From positions 310,001 through 374,000 of the forward strand of contig NZ_CP046400.1 in the NCBI RefSeq assembly GCF_009762795.1: 64,000 bases of DNA. Direction: 5' to 3'. How positions within the stretch are numbered: the stretch's first letter is position 1; the number at the start of each line of letters is the position of its first letter. The position numbers were made by a program, and so were the translations under genes. Origin of the DNA: Pseudodesulfovibrio cashew. GTDB lineage: Bacteria; Desulfobacterota; Desulfovibrionia; Desulfovibrionales; Desulfovibrionaceae. The notes under the pieces were generated by a model. It was given only the letters and a program-made list of their open reading frames with translations, ran no database searches and was not told the origin of the DNA. Positions 26,873-37,749 of the stretch are shown here, in pieces.

Positions 26873-29737
26873 ATGGACTTGCCCCTGTCTCTGAGAAATC
26901 TCAGCATCAAATACCGGCTCATGGTCTGGTTTACCGGGTTCATCTTCGTCAGTTCCCTGGTGGCCTCCTCCGTGGCCTATTACTCCATCCGAAGCTATGT
27001 TGAGCAGGACATCGTCTTGGACCTCGGCACGGCCACCGACGGCATCCTGACCATGGTCGGGACCTCGGCCAAGGTCTCGGTCCGCAACCGCTTGCGCGCC
27101 ATCGCGGAAAAAAACATCGACATTCTGCACAGCCTGGAAAAAGCCGTCCAGGCCGGGAGCATGTCCCAGGCTGTGGCCAAGGAAACGGCCAAGAGGGTCC
27201 TGCTCAGCCAGACCATAGGCAAAACCGGATACATTTACGTGATCAAGTCCGATGGCGTGATCGTGGTCCATCCGTCCCAAGCCCTGGTCGGCAGAAACCT
27301 TTCCAAGGAGTCCCTGGGACAACAGCAGGCCAAACGGCACCGGGGATACCTGGAATACGAGTGGGCCAACCCCGATGACGAGGAGAAGCGCCCCAAGGCC
27401 ATGTACATGGAATACTTCGCCCCCTGGGACTGGATCGTTTCCGTGTCCTCGTACCGGGACGAGTTCCGATCCCTCATCGACGTGGCCGACTTCCGCAAAA
27501 GCGTCCAGTCCTTCGCTCTCGGCGAAATAGGCCATGCCGCAATCCTGAACAACGAAGGGAAATACCTGGTCGCCCCGACCGCAACGGACGGCAAGCCTCA
27601 CGACGCCATCTCCCCGGCCCTGCTCAACAGGATGAAGGGTCTGGACCATGGTCGTATCATCCACACGCCGGAAACCGGACCGAACAAGGGCAGGGCAACC
27701 ATAACCTTTTTCCGACGGATACCGAACCTGGGATGGATCGTGACCGCTTCATCCTGCCTGGATGAGGCTTATGCGCCCCTGTACCGGCTTCGCAACATAA
27801 TCCTGGGCATAGTAGCCTTCACCCTGCTCTGCTCCATTCCCCTTGCCCTGAAGCTCGGTTCGGCCGTGGCCACGCCGCTCACAAGACTGGCGGACAGCAT
27901 GTCCAAGGCGGACAAGGGCGACCTGTCCGTACGGGCCGAGATCAACGGCCAGGGGGAAATCGGCCAACTTGCCCAGCGCTTCAATCAGTACATGGGGCAA
28001 CTGGAGGAATACCGGGACGGCCTGGAAACCGAGATCGACGAACGCCGCCGCGCCGAGCAGCAGCTGAAGCTGTTCGCAATGGTTTTCGATAACGCCCTGG
28101 AAGGAATCACCATCAGCGACAAGAACGGGGCCATGCTGGCCGTAAACCCCGCCTTCACCGCCATCACCGGCTTCGAACCCGAGGAGGTGCTGGGGCAGAA
28201 TCCGCGCGTGCTCAAATCGGAGCACCACAACAAGGATTTCTACCGGGAGATGTGGCAAAGCCTGATCGAATACGGCTCCTGGCATGGCGAAATCTGGAAC
28301 CGGCGCAAGAACGGCGAGTCCTTCCCGGAAATCCTGAGCATCAGCTCCATCCGCGACGAGAACGGAAAAGTCTCCAATTACGTAGCGGTGTTCCATGACA
28401 TTTCCGACATGAAGCGCAAGGACAAGGAGCTGGAGCACCAAGCGTACCACGACGCCCTGACCGGACTGCCCAACCGCGCCCTGGCCCATGACCGCCTGAC
28501 CATGGCCATCGCCCACGCCCGGCGTGAAAATACCAAGGTGGCCATCCTCTACCTGGACATCGACGACTTCAAGAAGGTCAACGACCAGCTAGGATATTCG
28601 GCGGGCGACGTGCTCATTCAGGAGGTGGCCGACCGGCTCTCCACCCAGTTCCGCGACGCGGACACCGTGGCCAGGCTGGGCGGCGACGAATACCTGATCC
28701 TTGCCGAGCACATGGAGGATGAACGCGAGGTCGTGGAGCTGGCTGATCGCGTCCTGCTCTCCTTTGACGAGCCCTACCTGATCCACGGCCAGGAACTGAC
28801 GATTACTCCCTCAGTGGGAGTGACCATGTACCCGGACGACGGCGACGACGCCGGCACGCTGATCCGCAACGCGGACATGGCCATGTACCAGGCGAAGTCC
28901 GCTGGGAAACGCAACTATCTGCTCTACACGCAGGAGATCAACGAGCGCATCTCCCGCCGCATCGAGCTGGAAAACGACATGCGCCGCGCCCTGAAGGAAG
29001 AGGAGTTCACGGTCTACTTCCAACCCAAGGTCAACCAGCGGACAGGAAAGGTGATGGGCATGGAGGCGCTGGTGCGCTGGAACAAGGCCGACGGCAGCGT
29101 GGTCAGCCCGGGCGATTTCATTCCCCTTGCCGAGGAAACCGGCCTCATAGTGCCCCTTGGCGAATATGTCCTGGGAGCCTCCTGCAAGGCCATGCAGCTC
29201 TTCGAAGGGCTGGGCTGCTCCAACATCAAGGTCTCGGTCAACCTCTCGCCCATCCAGTTCGAACAGCAAGACCTGGTAGAGATGGTCATCGCCAGCCTGG
29301 AACACAACGGGCTGAACCCGTCCAAGCTGGAATTGGAGATCACGGAGTCCACCCTCATGACCGATGTGAATGCCTCGGTTGCCAAGCTCGAACAGTTGGT
29401 GGACCACGGCATATCCATCTCCATCGACGACTTCGGGACGGGCCATTCCTCACTGTACTACCTGAAGAATTTCCCCATCGACGTGATCAAGATCGACCAG
29501 TCCTTCGTGCGGGACATCACCTCGGACGCTTCGGACGCCCAGATCGTGGAAACCATCATCCTCATGGCCAGGAATCTCGGCCTCGCGGTGGTGGCGGAAG
29601 GAGTGGAGACGGAGGAACAGCTGAGCCGCCTGAACGACTACGGTTGCGAACTCATCCAGGGATACTACTACAGCCCTCCGCTGCCTCTCGAAGGCATCGT
29701 CGCCTATCTTCAGGAAAGAAACACAGAGTGTTTCTGA
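26873..29737 (+). CDS. Cache-HAMP-PAS-GGDEF-EAL c-di-GMP enzyme
   Basis: This 954-residue membrane signalling protein has a first span at about 17-38, a periplasmic double-Cache sensor (40-300, with ILTMVGTSAKVSVRNRLRAIAEKN and GKTGYIYVIKSDG) and a second span at about 303-325. HAMP (about 332-382) and PAS (about 400-510) follow. The GGDEF domain has GGDEY near 602 and the EAL domain begins with MEALVRWNKADG (Glu-Ala-Leu near 728), with DDFGTGHSSLYYL and VAEGVETEEQL intact. Both cyclase and phosphodiesterase motifs look competent, so it could make or degrade c-di-GMP. Confidence 0.93.
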   Translation: MDLPLSLRNLSIKYRLMVWFTGFIFVSSLVASSVAYYSIRSYVEQDIVLDLGTATDGILTMVGTSAKVSVRNRLRAIAEKNIDILHSLEKAVQAGSMSQAVAKETAKRVLLSQTIGKTGYIYVIKSDGVIVVHPSQALVGRNLSKESLGQQQAKRHRGYLEYEWANPDDEEKRPKAMYMEYFAPWDWIVSVSSYRDEFRSLIDVADFRKSVQSFALGEIGHAAILNNEGKYLVAPTATDGKPHDAISPALLNRMKGLDHGRIIHTPETGPNKGRATITFFRRIPNLGWIVTASSCLDEAYAPLYRLRNIILGIVAFTLLCSIPLALKLGSAVATPLTRLADSMSKADKGDLSVRAEINGQGEIGQLAQRFNQYMGQLEEYRDGLETEIDERRRAEQQLKLFAMVFDNALEGITISDKNGAMLAVNPAFTAITGFEPEEVLGQNPRVLKSEHHNKDFYREMWQSLIEYGSWHGEIWNRRKNGESFPEILSISSIRDENGKVSNYVAVFHDISDMKRKDKELEHQAYHDALTGLPNRALAHDRLTMAIAHARRENTKVAILYLDIDDFKKVNDQLGYSAGDVLIQEVADRLSTQFRDADTVARLGGDEYLILAEHMEDEREVVELADRVLLSFDEPYLIHGQELTITPSVGVTMYPDDGDDAGTLIRNADMAMYQAKSAGKRNYLLYTQEINERISRRIELENDMRRALKEEEFTVYFQPKVNQRTGKVMGMEALVRWNKADGSVVSPGDFIPLAEETGLIVPLGEYVLGASCKAMQLFEGLGCSNIKVSVNLSPIQFEQQDLVEMVIASLEHNGLNPSKLELEITESTLMTDVNASVAKLEQLVDHGISISIDDFGTGHSSLYYLKNFPIDVIKIDQSFVRDITSDASDAQIVETIILMARNLGLAVVAEGVETEEQLSRLNDYGCELIQGYYYSPPLPLEGIVAYLQERNTECF

Positions 29738-29845
29738 CCGGAACCGGGGGAGGTCAGGCCGGATTGAGCCTCAACGCTTCCCAGCCTCTTCGACACTAAA
29801 GGGACAGCACGGCAGCACGGCCAACTTCCGACATCGAAACCGCAC

Positions 29846-30700
29846 ATGACACCACGCAAGTTCCCCTTCATTCTCCGACTTCTCGTCCTGCTCCCGCTCA
29901 TCGCCCTGCTCCCGCCTCTGCCCAAGGCGGCCGCGGCACCGACCTATCCCTGCCGCGTGGCAGCGGAGTTTCCGCACAACCCCGAATCATACACCCAGGG
30001 GCTCTTCGTCCACGACGGCAAGCTGTACGAATCCTCGGGCGGTTTCGGCGAATCCTACCTGGCCGTGGCCGATATCGAATCCGGCGACTACCTCCTGCGC
30101 ATGCCGGTCCCCCGGAAATACTTCGCCGAAGGCATCGCCCCGTACCGGGACAGGCTGTTCCTCCTGACCTGGCTCTCCGGCACCGGCTTTCTCCACTCAC
30201 TCGGCGACCTGGAACTTCTGACCTCCTTTGCCTACCGTCCCGCCGGGGACACCACCGAGGGATGGGGACTGACCTTCGACGGCCAGTGGTTCATCTCCAG
30301 CTCGGGAAAGGACTCGCTCCGTTTCCACGACCCGGAGGACTTTGCCATGATCGGCGGCATCAAGGTGCGCGACGGCAGGGAACCGGTCCGACTGCTCAAC
30401 GAACTGGAATACGTGGGTGGCATGGTCCTGGCCAATATCTGGAAGCGCGACAGAATAGCGGTCATCGACCCCGAAAGCGGCAAGGTCCGGGCCTGGATCG
30501 ACCTTTCGCCGCTCAGAAAACGGATCGCGCCCGCCAGCGGCGTGGCCAACGGCATTGCCTATGAAAAGGAAACGGGACGGCTGTTCGTCACCGGCAAGCA
30601 CTGGGACAAGCTGTTCGAGATAACCGTGGACGAAGTGCTCTGGCGCAGGCCGGTGAGCATGGAACAACTCCCCCAGGCAAAACAGGCGGAGAAAAAGTAG
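29846..30700 (+). CDS. Secreted glutamine cyclotransferase (plant-type fold)
   Basis: This 284-residue protein has a signal peptide ending near residue 30 (KAAAA). The mature part is a five-bladed propeller-type glutaminyl-peptide cyclotransferase, marked by AEFPHNPESYTQGLFVHDGKLYESSGGFGES at its start and the conserved EGWGLTFDGQWFISSSGKDSLRFHDPEDF. The Leu-Asn-Glu-Leu-Glu segment and the later NGIAYEKETGRLFVTGKHWDKLFEI are also typical. Such enzymes form N-terminal pyroglutamate on exported peptides. The physiological substrate here is unknown. Confidence 0.88.
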   Translation: MTPRKFPFILRLLVLLPLIALLPPLPKAAAAPTYPCRVAAEFPHNPESYTQGLFVHDGKLYESSGGFGESYLAVADIESGDYLLRMPVPRKYFAEGIAPYRDRLFLLTWLSGTGFLHSLGDLELLTSFAYRPAGDTTEGWGLTFDGQWFISSSGKDSLRFHDPEDFAMIGGIKVRDGREPVRLLNELEYVGGMVLANIWKRDRIAVIDPESGKVRAWIDLSPLRKRIAPASGVANGIAYEKETGRLFVTGKHWDKLFEITVDEVLWRRPVSMEQLPQAKQAEKK

Positions 30701-30757
30701 CGAATTTCACCCCGAAAGAGACCGCTGTCTGCGCGGCAATGGGGGAGGAGCTTTCCG

Positions 30758-31687
30758 TCAACCCATGAAGTCCCGGCTCCAGCGGGCCAGGTTGATGGCC
30801 ACCAGCAGGGCGCCCTCCCAGCGGGAGACTCGCCAGCCTGTTCTGAGCAGGATGAGCACCAGGCCGACCATGGCCACCAGCACCATGAGCCCCGAAAGGG
30901 CCTCGTGCGAGACGGGAAGCGGCTTGAGCAGGCAGGTCAGCCCCAGCACTCCGGCAAAGTTGAAGAAATCCGACCCGATCAGGTTGCCCAGGAGCATCTC
31001 GTTCTTGCCCCGGAGCGACGCGGCCAGGCAGGTGACCAGCTCAGGCAGGCTGGTGCCCGCGGCCACGATGGTCACGCCGATGACCCAGGAAGAGACCCCT
31101 AGCTTGGCGGCGATGGACGTGGCCGCCGTGACCATCAGGTGCCCTCCCCCTGCGATGGCGGTAAAACCACCCAGCAGAAGCAGCGCGTGCAGCCAATTGG
31201 CCTCCTTGCCGTCCAGATCGTCCAGTTCGTCGTCTCCCACGTTCTCCCGTTTCATGCCCAGATAGAGCAGATAGCCGATCAGCAACGCCAAGAGCGCACC
31301 GCCGAAGATCCTCCCCAGCTCACCGGTAAACGCCACGGCGAGAATGCACGCCGTGGTCAGGAACAGGAGCAGGCCGTCACGGTAGACAATGGTCCGGTTT
31401 GAGACCAGGGGCTTGATCATGGCCATCATGCCGAGGATGAAACCGAGGTTGAAGATGTTGGACCCGACCACGTTGGACAGAGAAATGTCGTTGTGCCCGC
31501 GCAGAGCCGCGTCCACGGTAACCAGGAACTCCGGGGCCGAGGTGCCCAGGGCCACGATGGTCAGGCCGATGACCAGCTCCGAGACATTGAACTTGCGGGC
31601 GATGAGCGCGGCCGAGGTGACGATCCAGTTGGCGCCGAACCAGAGCAGCACGGCGGAAACGGCGAAGGTGATGATATCGACGGTCAT
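30758..31687 (-). CDS. Calcium/sodium antiporter, YrbG family
   Basis: This 309-residue CaCA-superfamily antiporter has about ten membrane spans in two inverted halves. The two alpha-repeat motifs are visible: ALGTSAPEFLVTVDAALRGHNDISLSNVVGSNIFN in the first half and AAGTSLPELVTCLAASLRGKNEMLLGNLIGSDFFN in the second. The GTSxPE glutamates bind Ca2+ or Na+. A short cytoplasmic loop (NVGDDELDDLDGKE) divides the halves. The length is typical of K+-independent prokaryotic members. Confidence 0.93.
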   Translation of the reverse strand: MTVDIITFAVSAVLLWFGANWIVTSAALIARKFNVSELVIGLTIVALGTSAPEFLVTVDAALRGHNDISLSNVVGSNIFNLGFILGMMAMIKPLVSNRTIVYRDGLLLFLTTACILAVAFTGELGRIFGGALLALLIGYLLYLGMKRENVGDDELDDLDGKEANWLHALLLLGGFTAIAGGGHLMVTAATSIAAKLGVSSWVIGVTIVAAGTSLPELVTCLAASLRGKNEMLLGNLIGSDFFNFAGVLGLTCLLKPLPVSHEALSGLMVLVAMVGLVLILLRTGWRVSRWEGALLVAINLARWSRDFMG

Positions 31688-31726
31688 GGGGGTCGTTGTA
31701 GACTATGGGCGAAGACGGGGCAAGGA

Positions 31727-32812
31727 CTACCGGTTCTGATCCGCCCGGTCCTTTTTCCACGCCTTGACGATCTCCGGCTTGGGTTCGGCCCAGTCCAGGA
31801 CGGTCTCACGGGTAGGCGCGACCTCGATGACTTCGGAGGCCTCCCCACGCCGGACGCGGACCTTGATCTTTTCGCCCGTGGCCTCGAAGTGCCGACGCGC
31901 CTTGGTGGAATAGGAGGCGACAAGGGACGCGGCGTCGGCCACGGCCAGCGGCGTCCAGTCCCCTTCCAACGGTCGGCACACGGCCAGCGGGCCGGGAAAA
32001 TCCACGGTCTTGAGTACGTAGTCGCCGGGCTGAACCTGGGCAGCGATGTCCGCGTTGTCGTCGGCCTTTCTGCCGAAGGTCAGCCAGTGGGCCCCGGCCC
32101 AGTACTGCCGCCCGACACGGGCCAGGGCGAAGTCGGAGACCGACGGACGCTCACGGTGGGTGAGCAGCTTGACGAAGCGGGCCGCTCCGTTGGCCTCGGT
32201 CAGGCAGCAGCCTCCCGCCGGTGTGGGAATCTCGGTGAAGCCGTAGTGCTCGGCCATGGCCATCTGGGGCTTGCGGCCCCGTCCGTACCAGTCGTGCAGC
32301 CGCTCGCGGTCTACCAGGCCGGACTCCTCCATGGGCGTGATCGGCTGCTTCTTCGCGCACAGGGGCCGAAGCAGCACGTCGCGGACGTCCGCCCGCTTGG
32401 TGATCAGGTTCAGGGCGTCCTCGCGCTGGCTCATGGGCCGCTGGCCGACCACCTCGCCCGAGATGAGAAATTTAGCCCCGTATTCATCCAGCAGCATCCT
32501 GGCGTGGGCCAGCATGGTGATCTTGCAGTCAATGCAGGGGTTGAGCCACTTGCCAAAGCCCTGAGACGGGCCGTCGAGCATCATGTCCACGTACTGCTGG
32601 CGGATATCCACCTCCACGGCGTCGATGCCGTAGTGTTCCTTCCAGAAGGGGATCAGCTCCGGTTTGCCGAAAAAAGGCGTGACAAAATGCAGGCCGAGGA
32701 CCGTAAGACCCTGGTCCATGACCGTGCGCACAGCCAGGATCGAATCCAGGCCGCCGGAGAGCAAAGCAAGGGCGTCGTACTGTTTCACCGTGTTCGTCAT
32801 GGACGGGACCAT
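31727..32812 (-). CDS. PP-loop ATPase, ThiI/MnmA-like tRNA-thiolation family
   Basis: This 361-residue adenylating enzyme has the PP-loop SGGLDS at about residues 19-24. It carries NPCIDCK (CxxC, near 90-96) and later PAGGCCLTE (adjacent cysteines), so three or four Cys could bind an Fe-S cluster, as proposed for cluster-dependent tRNA thiolases. The family is widespread in strict anaerobes and usually annotated as ThiI-like. It shares the N-type PP-loop with MnmA but lacks the C-terminal MnmA barrel. The C-terminal 90 residues resemble a small beta domain. The ATG at 32800 is an equally possible start. Confidence 0.75.
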   Translation of the reverse strand: MVPSMTNTVKQYDALALLSGGLDSILAVRTVMDQGLTVLGLHFVTPFFGKPELIPFWKEHYGIDAVEVDIRQQYVDMMLDGPSQGFGKWLNPCIDCKITMLAHARMLLDEYGAKFLISGEVVGQRPMSQREDALNLITKRADVRDVLLRPLCAKKQPITPMEESGLVDRERLHDWYGRGRKPQMAMAEHYGFTEIPTPAGGCCLTEANGAARFVKLLTHRERPSVSDFALARVGRQYWAGAHWLTFGRKADDNADIAAQVQPGDYVLKTVDFPGPLAVCRPLEGDWTPLAVADAASLVASYSTKARRHFEATGEKIKVRVRRGEASEVIEVAPTRETVLDWAEPKPEIVKAWKKDRADQNR

Positions 32813-32858
32813 TAAGAGAGAATGGCGTGGAGAGCAAGTGCTATCGGTCAGTCGAGCC

Positions 32859-33656
32859 CTAATCCCCGGCCTGAATCCTCTTCAGGACCGCATTGAAACG
32901 GGCCAGGAATGCCGATGTCGACAGACCACGATCATCGAAATACTTGCGGGAAACAGGAGCCCCAAAAGGTCGCTTTTCACCAATGATCTTCGGACAGGGA
33001 TAGATATCATCAAACTCCGGGGCATACTGTTCCTTGATGAAGGCTCCCACCGCCAGATCGCTGATGAACATGTCGATGCGCTCTTCGGCCGCCATGCGGA
33101 AGTGGGTCAACTCGGCACTGTTGCCCCGTGCCAGGTCCAACGAAAAAATCTCCGACTCCACGGCAGCGTCCCAATCCTCACCATAGGAATACCCCAGGCC
33201 GACTCCGATACGCAATCCAGCGAGGTCGTTGTAATCCTTCCAACAGGACGACAACTCCTTGCCTTTCTTCCACAGCTTCGTCGTGATGTAATATATGGGG
33301 GCGGAATATTGCATGAACGCTCTCCGCTCTTCATTAGTGGCGCACGGGAGCATCATGGGTATCAGCCCATGCCGCATATCCGCCAGGCAACGCTTGAAGG
33401 GCAAGACCGTCAATTTCGGCTCATATCCCATCTCGGTCAACACGGCTTTGATGGTGTCCACAGCCTGCCCATGTGGTGTGCCGTCATCGTCGACATACGC
33501 AAAGGGAGGAAAGATCCACACAGCCACATCAAACACGGGGGATTGTGCCTTGGCAGGCACGGCGATCAGACACAAAGCAACTGCTATAGCCCCAACCATG
33601 GCCAGGAACCGGGCTCTCGGCTCAAGCGAAACTATACATAAAGCAGATCTGTTCAC
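32859..33656 (-). CDS. Periplasmic substrate-binding protein, family 3
   Basis: This 265-residue protein has an N-terminal signal segment (span ending near VPAKA, residue 37) and the fold of SBP_bac_3 polar amino-acid-type binding proteins. It starts with VFDVAVWIFPPFAYVDDDGTPHGQAVDTIKAVLTEMG and has KLTVLPFKRCLADMRHG. The later LAGLRIGVGLGYSYG and SELTHFRMAAEERIDMFISDLAVG fit the second lobe. No permease or ATPase gene is adjacent, so it may serve a receptor or a distant transporter. The base composition is lower in GC than its neighbours. Confidence 0.83.
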   Translation of the reverse strand: MNRSALCIVSLEPRARFLAMVGAIAVALCLIAVPAKAQSPVFDVAVWIFPPFAYVDDDGTPHGQAVDTIKAVLTEMGYEPKLTVLPFKRCLADMRHGLIPMMLPCATNEERRAFMQYSAPIYYITTKLWKKGKELSSCWKDYNDLAGLRIGVGLGYSYGEDWDAAVESEIFSLDLARGNSAELTHFRMAAEERIDMFISDLAVGAFIKEQYAPEFDDIYPCPKIIGEKRPFGAPVSRKYFDDRGLSTSAFLARFNAVLKRIQAGD

Positions 33657-33910
33657 TTCTTCATATTAATAAAAAACATAACAACAGGTCAATTCAAAAA
33701 AGGCCTCGGCGCACTCGCAGACGGGCTGGAATACCGGAAAACAATTTGGCTCGCTCCCGGAATCGACATCTGCTGCATAACAGATTGCAGTGCGCTGCCA
33801 CGGGGGCGGCCGTTTCCCGCCTATAGATGCCGGTTGCCCGCCGTGCGTCTATCTGTTATCGAGACGTGTTGCTGAATTTGTTGCGCCCGTAACCCCTCAA
33901 GGAGACACCC

Positions 33911-34963
33911 ATGGCACGTAAGGCCGTCGACCCCGAAGTCCTGAGAAAGGAAGCTCTCGGCACCGCTCTGACCACCATCGAACGCAAGTTCGGCAAGGGG
34001 TCCATCATGCGGCTCGACGACGAGGCGTCGCACTCCATTCCGTTCATCCCCACCGGTTCCATCGGCCTGGACATGGCCCTTGGCATCGGCGGCGTACCGC
34101 GTGGACGCGTCATCGAAATTTATGGTCCGGAATCCTCGGGCAAGACAACCCTGGCCCTGCACATCGTGGCCGAGGCCCAGAAGAGGGGCGGCAACGCTGC
34201 CTTCGTGGACGCCGAGCACGCCCTGGACCCGGGTTACGCCAAGCGCCTCGGCGTCAAGACAGACGAACTGCTCATCTCCCAGCCGGACTACGGCGAACAG
34301 GCCCTGGAGATCGCCGACCTGCTGGTCCGCTCCGGCGCCATGGACGTGGTGGTCATCGACTCGGTGGCCGCCCTCATCCCCCAGGCCGAGCTTGAGGGCC
34401 AGATGGGCGAGACCCAGGTGGGCGGCCAGGCGCGGCTCATGTCCCACGCCCTGCGCAAGCTGACCGGCACCATCCACAAGTCCAACTGCGTGGTCATCTT
34501 CATCAACCAAATTCGTATGAAGATCGGCATGACCGGCTACGGCAACCCCGAGACTACCTCGGGCGGCAACGCGCTCAAGTTCTACGCCTCCTGCCGCCTG
34601 GACATCCGCCGCATCCAGACCCTCAAGGACAAGGACGAGTCCTACGGCATCCGCGCCAGGATCAAGGTGGTCAAGAACAAGGTGGCCCCGCCCTTCCGCG
34701 AGGCCCTGGTGGACGTGCTCTACGGCCAGGGAATCTCCCGCATGGGCGAGCTCATCGACATGGGCGTGGAGCACGGCATCATCGAGAAGTCCGGCTCCTG
34801 GTTCGCCTTCGGTCCCGAGAAGCTCGGCCAGGGCAAGGAGAACGTCCGGCAACTGTTGCAGGAAAACCCGGACATCGCCGAGGCCGTCGAGGAAAAACTG
34901 ATGCAGCATCTGGGATACCGCGAGGCCCCGGAAGCTGAAGAAGCCGGAGACGCCGGCGAATAG
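33911..34963 (+). CDS. recA: Recombinase A
   Basis: This 350-residue RecA has Walker [14 protein letters not shown] (about 70-82) and Walker [19 protein letters not shown]. The L2 region [29 protein letters not shown] and the C-terminal core [11 protein letters not shown] are intact. The acidic tail ([13 protein letters not shown]) is typical. It catalyses strand exchange and activates LexA. CAAGGAGACACC precedes the ATG. No convincing SOS operator was found in the 250-bp upstream region; an imperfect dyad TAGATGC/GCGTCTA (33824-33851) lies there. Confidence 0.98.
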   Translation: MARKAVDPEVLRKEALGTALTTIERKFGKGSIMRLDDEASHSIPFIPTGSIGLDMALGIGGVPRGRVIEIYGPESSGKTTLALHIVAEAQKRGGNAAFVDAEHALDPGYAKRLGVKTDELLISQPDYGEQALEIADLLVRSGAMDVVVIDSVAALIPQAELEGQMGETQVGGQARLMSHALRKLTGTIHKSNCVVIFINQIRMKIGMTGYGNPETTSGGNALKFYASCRLDIRRIQTLKDKDESYGIRARIKVVKNKVAPPFREALVDVLYGQGISRMGELIDMGVEHGIIEKSGSWFAFGPEKLGQGKENVRQLLQENPDIAEAVEEKLMQHLGYREAPEAEEAGDAGE

Positions 34964-34984
34964 ACAGACCTTTCCCGGATGAAC

Positions 34985-35014
34985 CGCCCTGGGTTTCCGC
35001 CCGGGGCGCTTTTG
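34985..35014 (+). terminator. Terminator after recA
   Basis: CGCCCTGGG pairs with CCCGGGGCG (one T-G pair) around a 6-nt loop and is followed by CTTTTG, 22 nt after the recA stop. Confidence 0.8.
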
Positions 35015-35049
35015 TCTGGAGATTCTTAGTATTTGGAGAGAGTTAACAC

Positions 35050-37689
35050 ATGAAAGCTGCTGAAATCCGTAAACGCTTCCTGGAATATTTTCAGAGGAAC
35101 GGCCACACCATCGTGGACTCCGCGCCGCTGATCCCCAAGGACGACCCGACGCTCATGTTCACCAACGCGGGCATGGTCCAGTTCAAGAAGCTCTTCCTGG
35201 GCCAGGAAAAGCGGGACTACATCCGAGCCACCACCTCCCAGAAGTGCCTGCGCGTGGGAGGCAAGCACAACGACCTGGAGAACGTGGGCCGCACCGCGCG
35301 CCACCACACCTTTTTCGAGATGCTCGGCAACTTCTCGTTCGGCGACTATTTCAAGGAAGACGCCATCAAGTTCTGCTGGGAGTTCCTCACCGAGGAGCTG
35401 AAGCTCGACAAGGATCGCCTCTACATCACCATCTACAAGGATGACGACGAGGCGGGCGAGCTGTGGCAGAAGGTGGCCGGCGTTCCGGCCGAGCGCATCT
35501 ACCGCCTGGGCGAGAAGGACAACTTCTGGTCCATGGGCGACACCGGCCCCTGCGGTCCCTGCTCCGAGGTCCACTACGACCAGGGCGAGGAAGTGGGCTG
35601 CGGCCCGGACTGCGGCATCGGCAAGTGCGACTGCGACCGCTACCTGGAAATCTGGAACCTGGTGTTCATGCAGTACGACCAGGCCGAGGACGGTACCCGC
35701 ACCGACCTGCCCCGCCCGTCCATCGACACGGGCATGGGCCTGGAGCGCATCGCCGCCGTGTGCCAGGGCGTGGCCTCCAACTACGAGACCGACCTGTTCC
35801 AGTCCATCATCCAGTACACCGCCGAGATGGCGGGCGTGAAGTACCGCGAGAACGAGGAGATCGACACCGCGCTCCAGGTCATCGCCGACCACTCCCGCGC
35901 CATCGCCTTCCTCATCCCGGACCAGGTGCTCCCCTCCAACGAGGGCCGCGGCTACATCCTGCGCCGCCTGATCCGCCGCGCCTACCGCTTCGGCAAGCTC
36001 ATGGGCCTGGAAGGCTCCTTCCTCTGGAAGACCGCCAACAAGGTCGTCGAGGACATGGGCGATCACTACGCCGAGCTCAAGGAGACCCGCGACTTCATGA
36101 TCGAGGTCGTGAAGGGCGAGGAAGAGGGCTTTGCCAAGACCCTGGACAAGGGCTTGGAGATGCTCGAAGAGGAGCTGGCCGAACTGACCAAGGCGGGAGC
36201 CAAGGTCGTGCCCGGCGAGACCACCTTCAAGCTCTACGACACCTACGGCTTCCCCATCGACATCGTGCGCGACATCGCCGAGAAGCAGGGCATCGACGTG
36301 GACGAGCCGGCCTTCGACGCGCTCATGAAGGAACAGAAGGAACGCTCCAAGGCCGCCTGGAAAGGCTCCGGCGAAAAGGACGTGGCCAGCCTGTTCCAGA
36401 CCTTGCTCGAACAGGATGTCACCAGTGAATTTTCCGGCTACGAGGGCATGATCGATCAGTCTACGATCACCTACCTCCTCGACGCGGACGGCAACCTTGT
36501 CGACACCCTGCCCCAGGGCGAGGTGGGCTGGCTGGTTGCCGAGGTCACGCCGTTCTACGGCGAATCCGGCGGCCAGATGGGCGACACCGGCGAGATCGCC
36601 GCGTCCGGCGGCAAGGCCGTGGTCGTGGATACGGTCAAGCCGTCCCAGAAGCTCACCGCCCACAAGATCGAAGTGGCCGAGGGCACCATGAAGGTCGGCG
36701 AGTCCGCCTTCCTCAACGTGGACCGGGGCCAGCGTCTGGCCACCATGCGCAACCACACCGTGACCCACCTGCTGCACGCCGCCCTCCAGAAGGTGCTCGG
36801 CGACCATGCCAAGCAGGCGGGTTCCCTGGTGGGCCCCGACAGGCTGCGTTTCGACTTCACCCACATCAAGAAGCTCTCCCCCGAGGAGATCGAGCAGGTG
36901 GAGGCCATCGTCAACCAGAACATTCTCGACGCCATCCCGGTGGACCGCGAGGTCATGTCCATCGAGGCCGCACAGGCCAAGGGTGCCACCGCCCTGTTCG
37001 GCGAGAAATACGGCGACACCGTCTCGGTCATCGAAGTGCCGGGCGTGTCCATGGAATTCTGCGGCGGTACCCACCTGGACAACACCGGCATCGCCGGATC
37101 GTTCGTCATCATCAGCGAGTCCGGCGTGGCCGCCGGCATCCGGCGCATCGAGGCGGCGACGGGCGGCAACGCCACCGCCTACCTCGGAGGCCGCAGCAAG
37201 GCGGCGGCGGAAGCCTCGGCCCTGCTCAAGGCCCAGCCCGTCGACCTGCCCGGCAAGGTCAAGGACCTCCAGCAGCAGGTCAAGGACATGCAGAAGGAGA
37301 TGAAGTCCCTCCAGGCCAAGCTCGCCTCGGGCGCAGGCCGTGACATGATGAGCGAGATGGAGGAGATCGGCGGCGTAAAGGTCCTGGCCGTTGAGCTGGA
37401 GGCCCCGAACATGGGCGTCATGCTGGAGCAGATGGACGCCCTGCGCTCCAAGGTCGACTCCGGCATCATCTGCCTGCTGGCCGGTCACGACGACGGCAAG
37501 GTTTCCGTGGCCCTGGCAGTGACCAAGGACCTGCACGGCCGCTTCAAGGCGGGCGACCTGATCAAGCCCGTTGCCGGCGAAGTCGGCGGCGGGGGCGGCG
37601 GCCGCCCGGACCTGGCTCGCGCCGGCGGCTCCGATGCGGCGGGGATTCCCAACGCCATCGCCAAGCTCAAGGAGATCGTGGCCGGGTAA
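35050..37689 (+). CDS. alaS: Alanyl-tRNA synthetase
   Basis: This 879-residue class II synthetase has the usual length. The catalytic start is [18 protein letters not shown] and motif 1-2 reads [23 protein letters not shown] with [19 protein letters not shown]. The editing domain contains [16 protein letters not shown] (HxxxH) and [11 protein letters not shown], the zinc-binding editing site. A DHH-like C-terminal module with a GGGGGGRP glycine motif ([18 protein letters not shown]) ends the protein. GGAGAGAG precedes the ATG. Confidence 0.98.
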   Translation: MKAAEIRKRFLEYFQRNGHTIVDSAPLIPKDDPTLMFTNAGMVQFKKLFLGQEKRDYIRATTSQKCLRVGGKHNDLENVGRTARHHTFFEMLGNFSFGDYFKEDAIKFCWEFLTEELKLDKDRLYITIYKDDDEAGELWQKVAGVPAERIYRLGEKDNFWSMGDTGPCGPCSEVHYDQGEEVGCGPDCGIGKCDCDRYLEIWNLVFMQYDQAEDGTRTDLPRPSIDTGMGLERIAAVCQGVASNYETDLFQSIIQYTAEMAGVKYRENEEIDTALQVIADHSRAIAFLIPDQVLPSNEGRGYILRRLIRRAYRFGKLMGLEGSFLWKTANKVVEDMGDHYAELKETRDFMIEVVKGEEEGFAKTLDKGLEMLEEELAELTKAGAKVVPGETTFKLYDTYGFPIDIVRDIAEKQGIDVDEPAFDALMKEQKERSKAAWKGSGEKDVASLFQTLLEQDVTSEFSGYEGMIDQSTITYLLDADGNLVDTLPQGEVGWLVAEVTPFYGESGGQMGDTGEIAASGGKAVVVDTVKPSQKLTAHKIEVAEGTMKVGESAFLNVDRGQRLATMRNHTVTHLLHAALQKVLGDHAKQAGSLVGPDRLRFDFTHIKKLSPEEIEQVEAIVNQNILDAIPVDREVMSIEAAQAKGATALFGEKYGDTVSVIEVPGVSMEFCGGTHLDNTGIAGSFVIISESGVAAGIRRIEAATGGNATAYLGGRSKAAAEASALLKAQPVDLPGKVKDLQQQVKDMQKEMKSLQAKLASGAGRDMMSEMEEIGGVKVLAVELEAPNMGVMLEQMDALRSKVDSGIICLLAGHDDGKVSVALAVTKDLHGRFKAGDLIKPVAGEVGGGGGGRPDLARAGGSDAAGIPNAIAKLKEIVAG

Positions 37690-37714
37690 CGGGCGCGTTC
37701 ATTCAGGAAATTCA

Positions 37715-37749
37715 GCGGCGCATGCTTTATAAGCATGCGCCGCTTTTTT
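37715..37749 (+). terminator. Perfect terminator after alaS
   Basis: GCGGCGCATGCTT pairs perfectly over 13 bp with AAGCATGCGCCGC around a TAT loop, followed by TTTTTT. It starts 26 nt after the alaS stop. Confidence 0.95.

Noticed and set aside
33657-33910. A LexA/SOS box before recA
   Set aside because: No convincing CTGT-N8-ACAG or similar dyad is seen; the imperfect TAGATGC/GCGTCTA repeat is too weak to claim.
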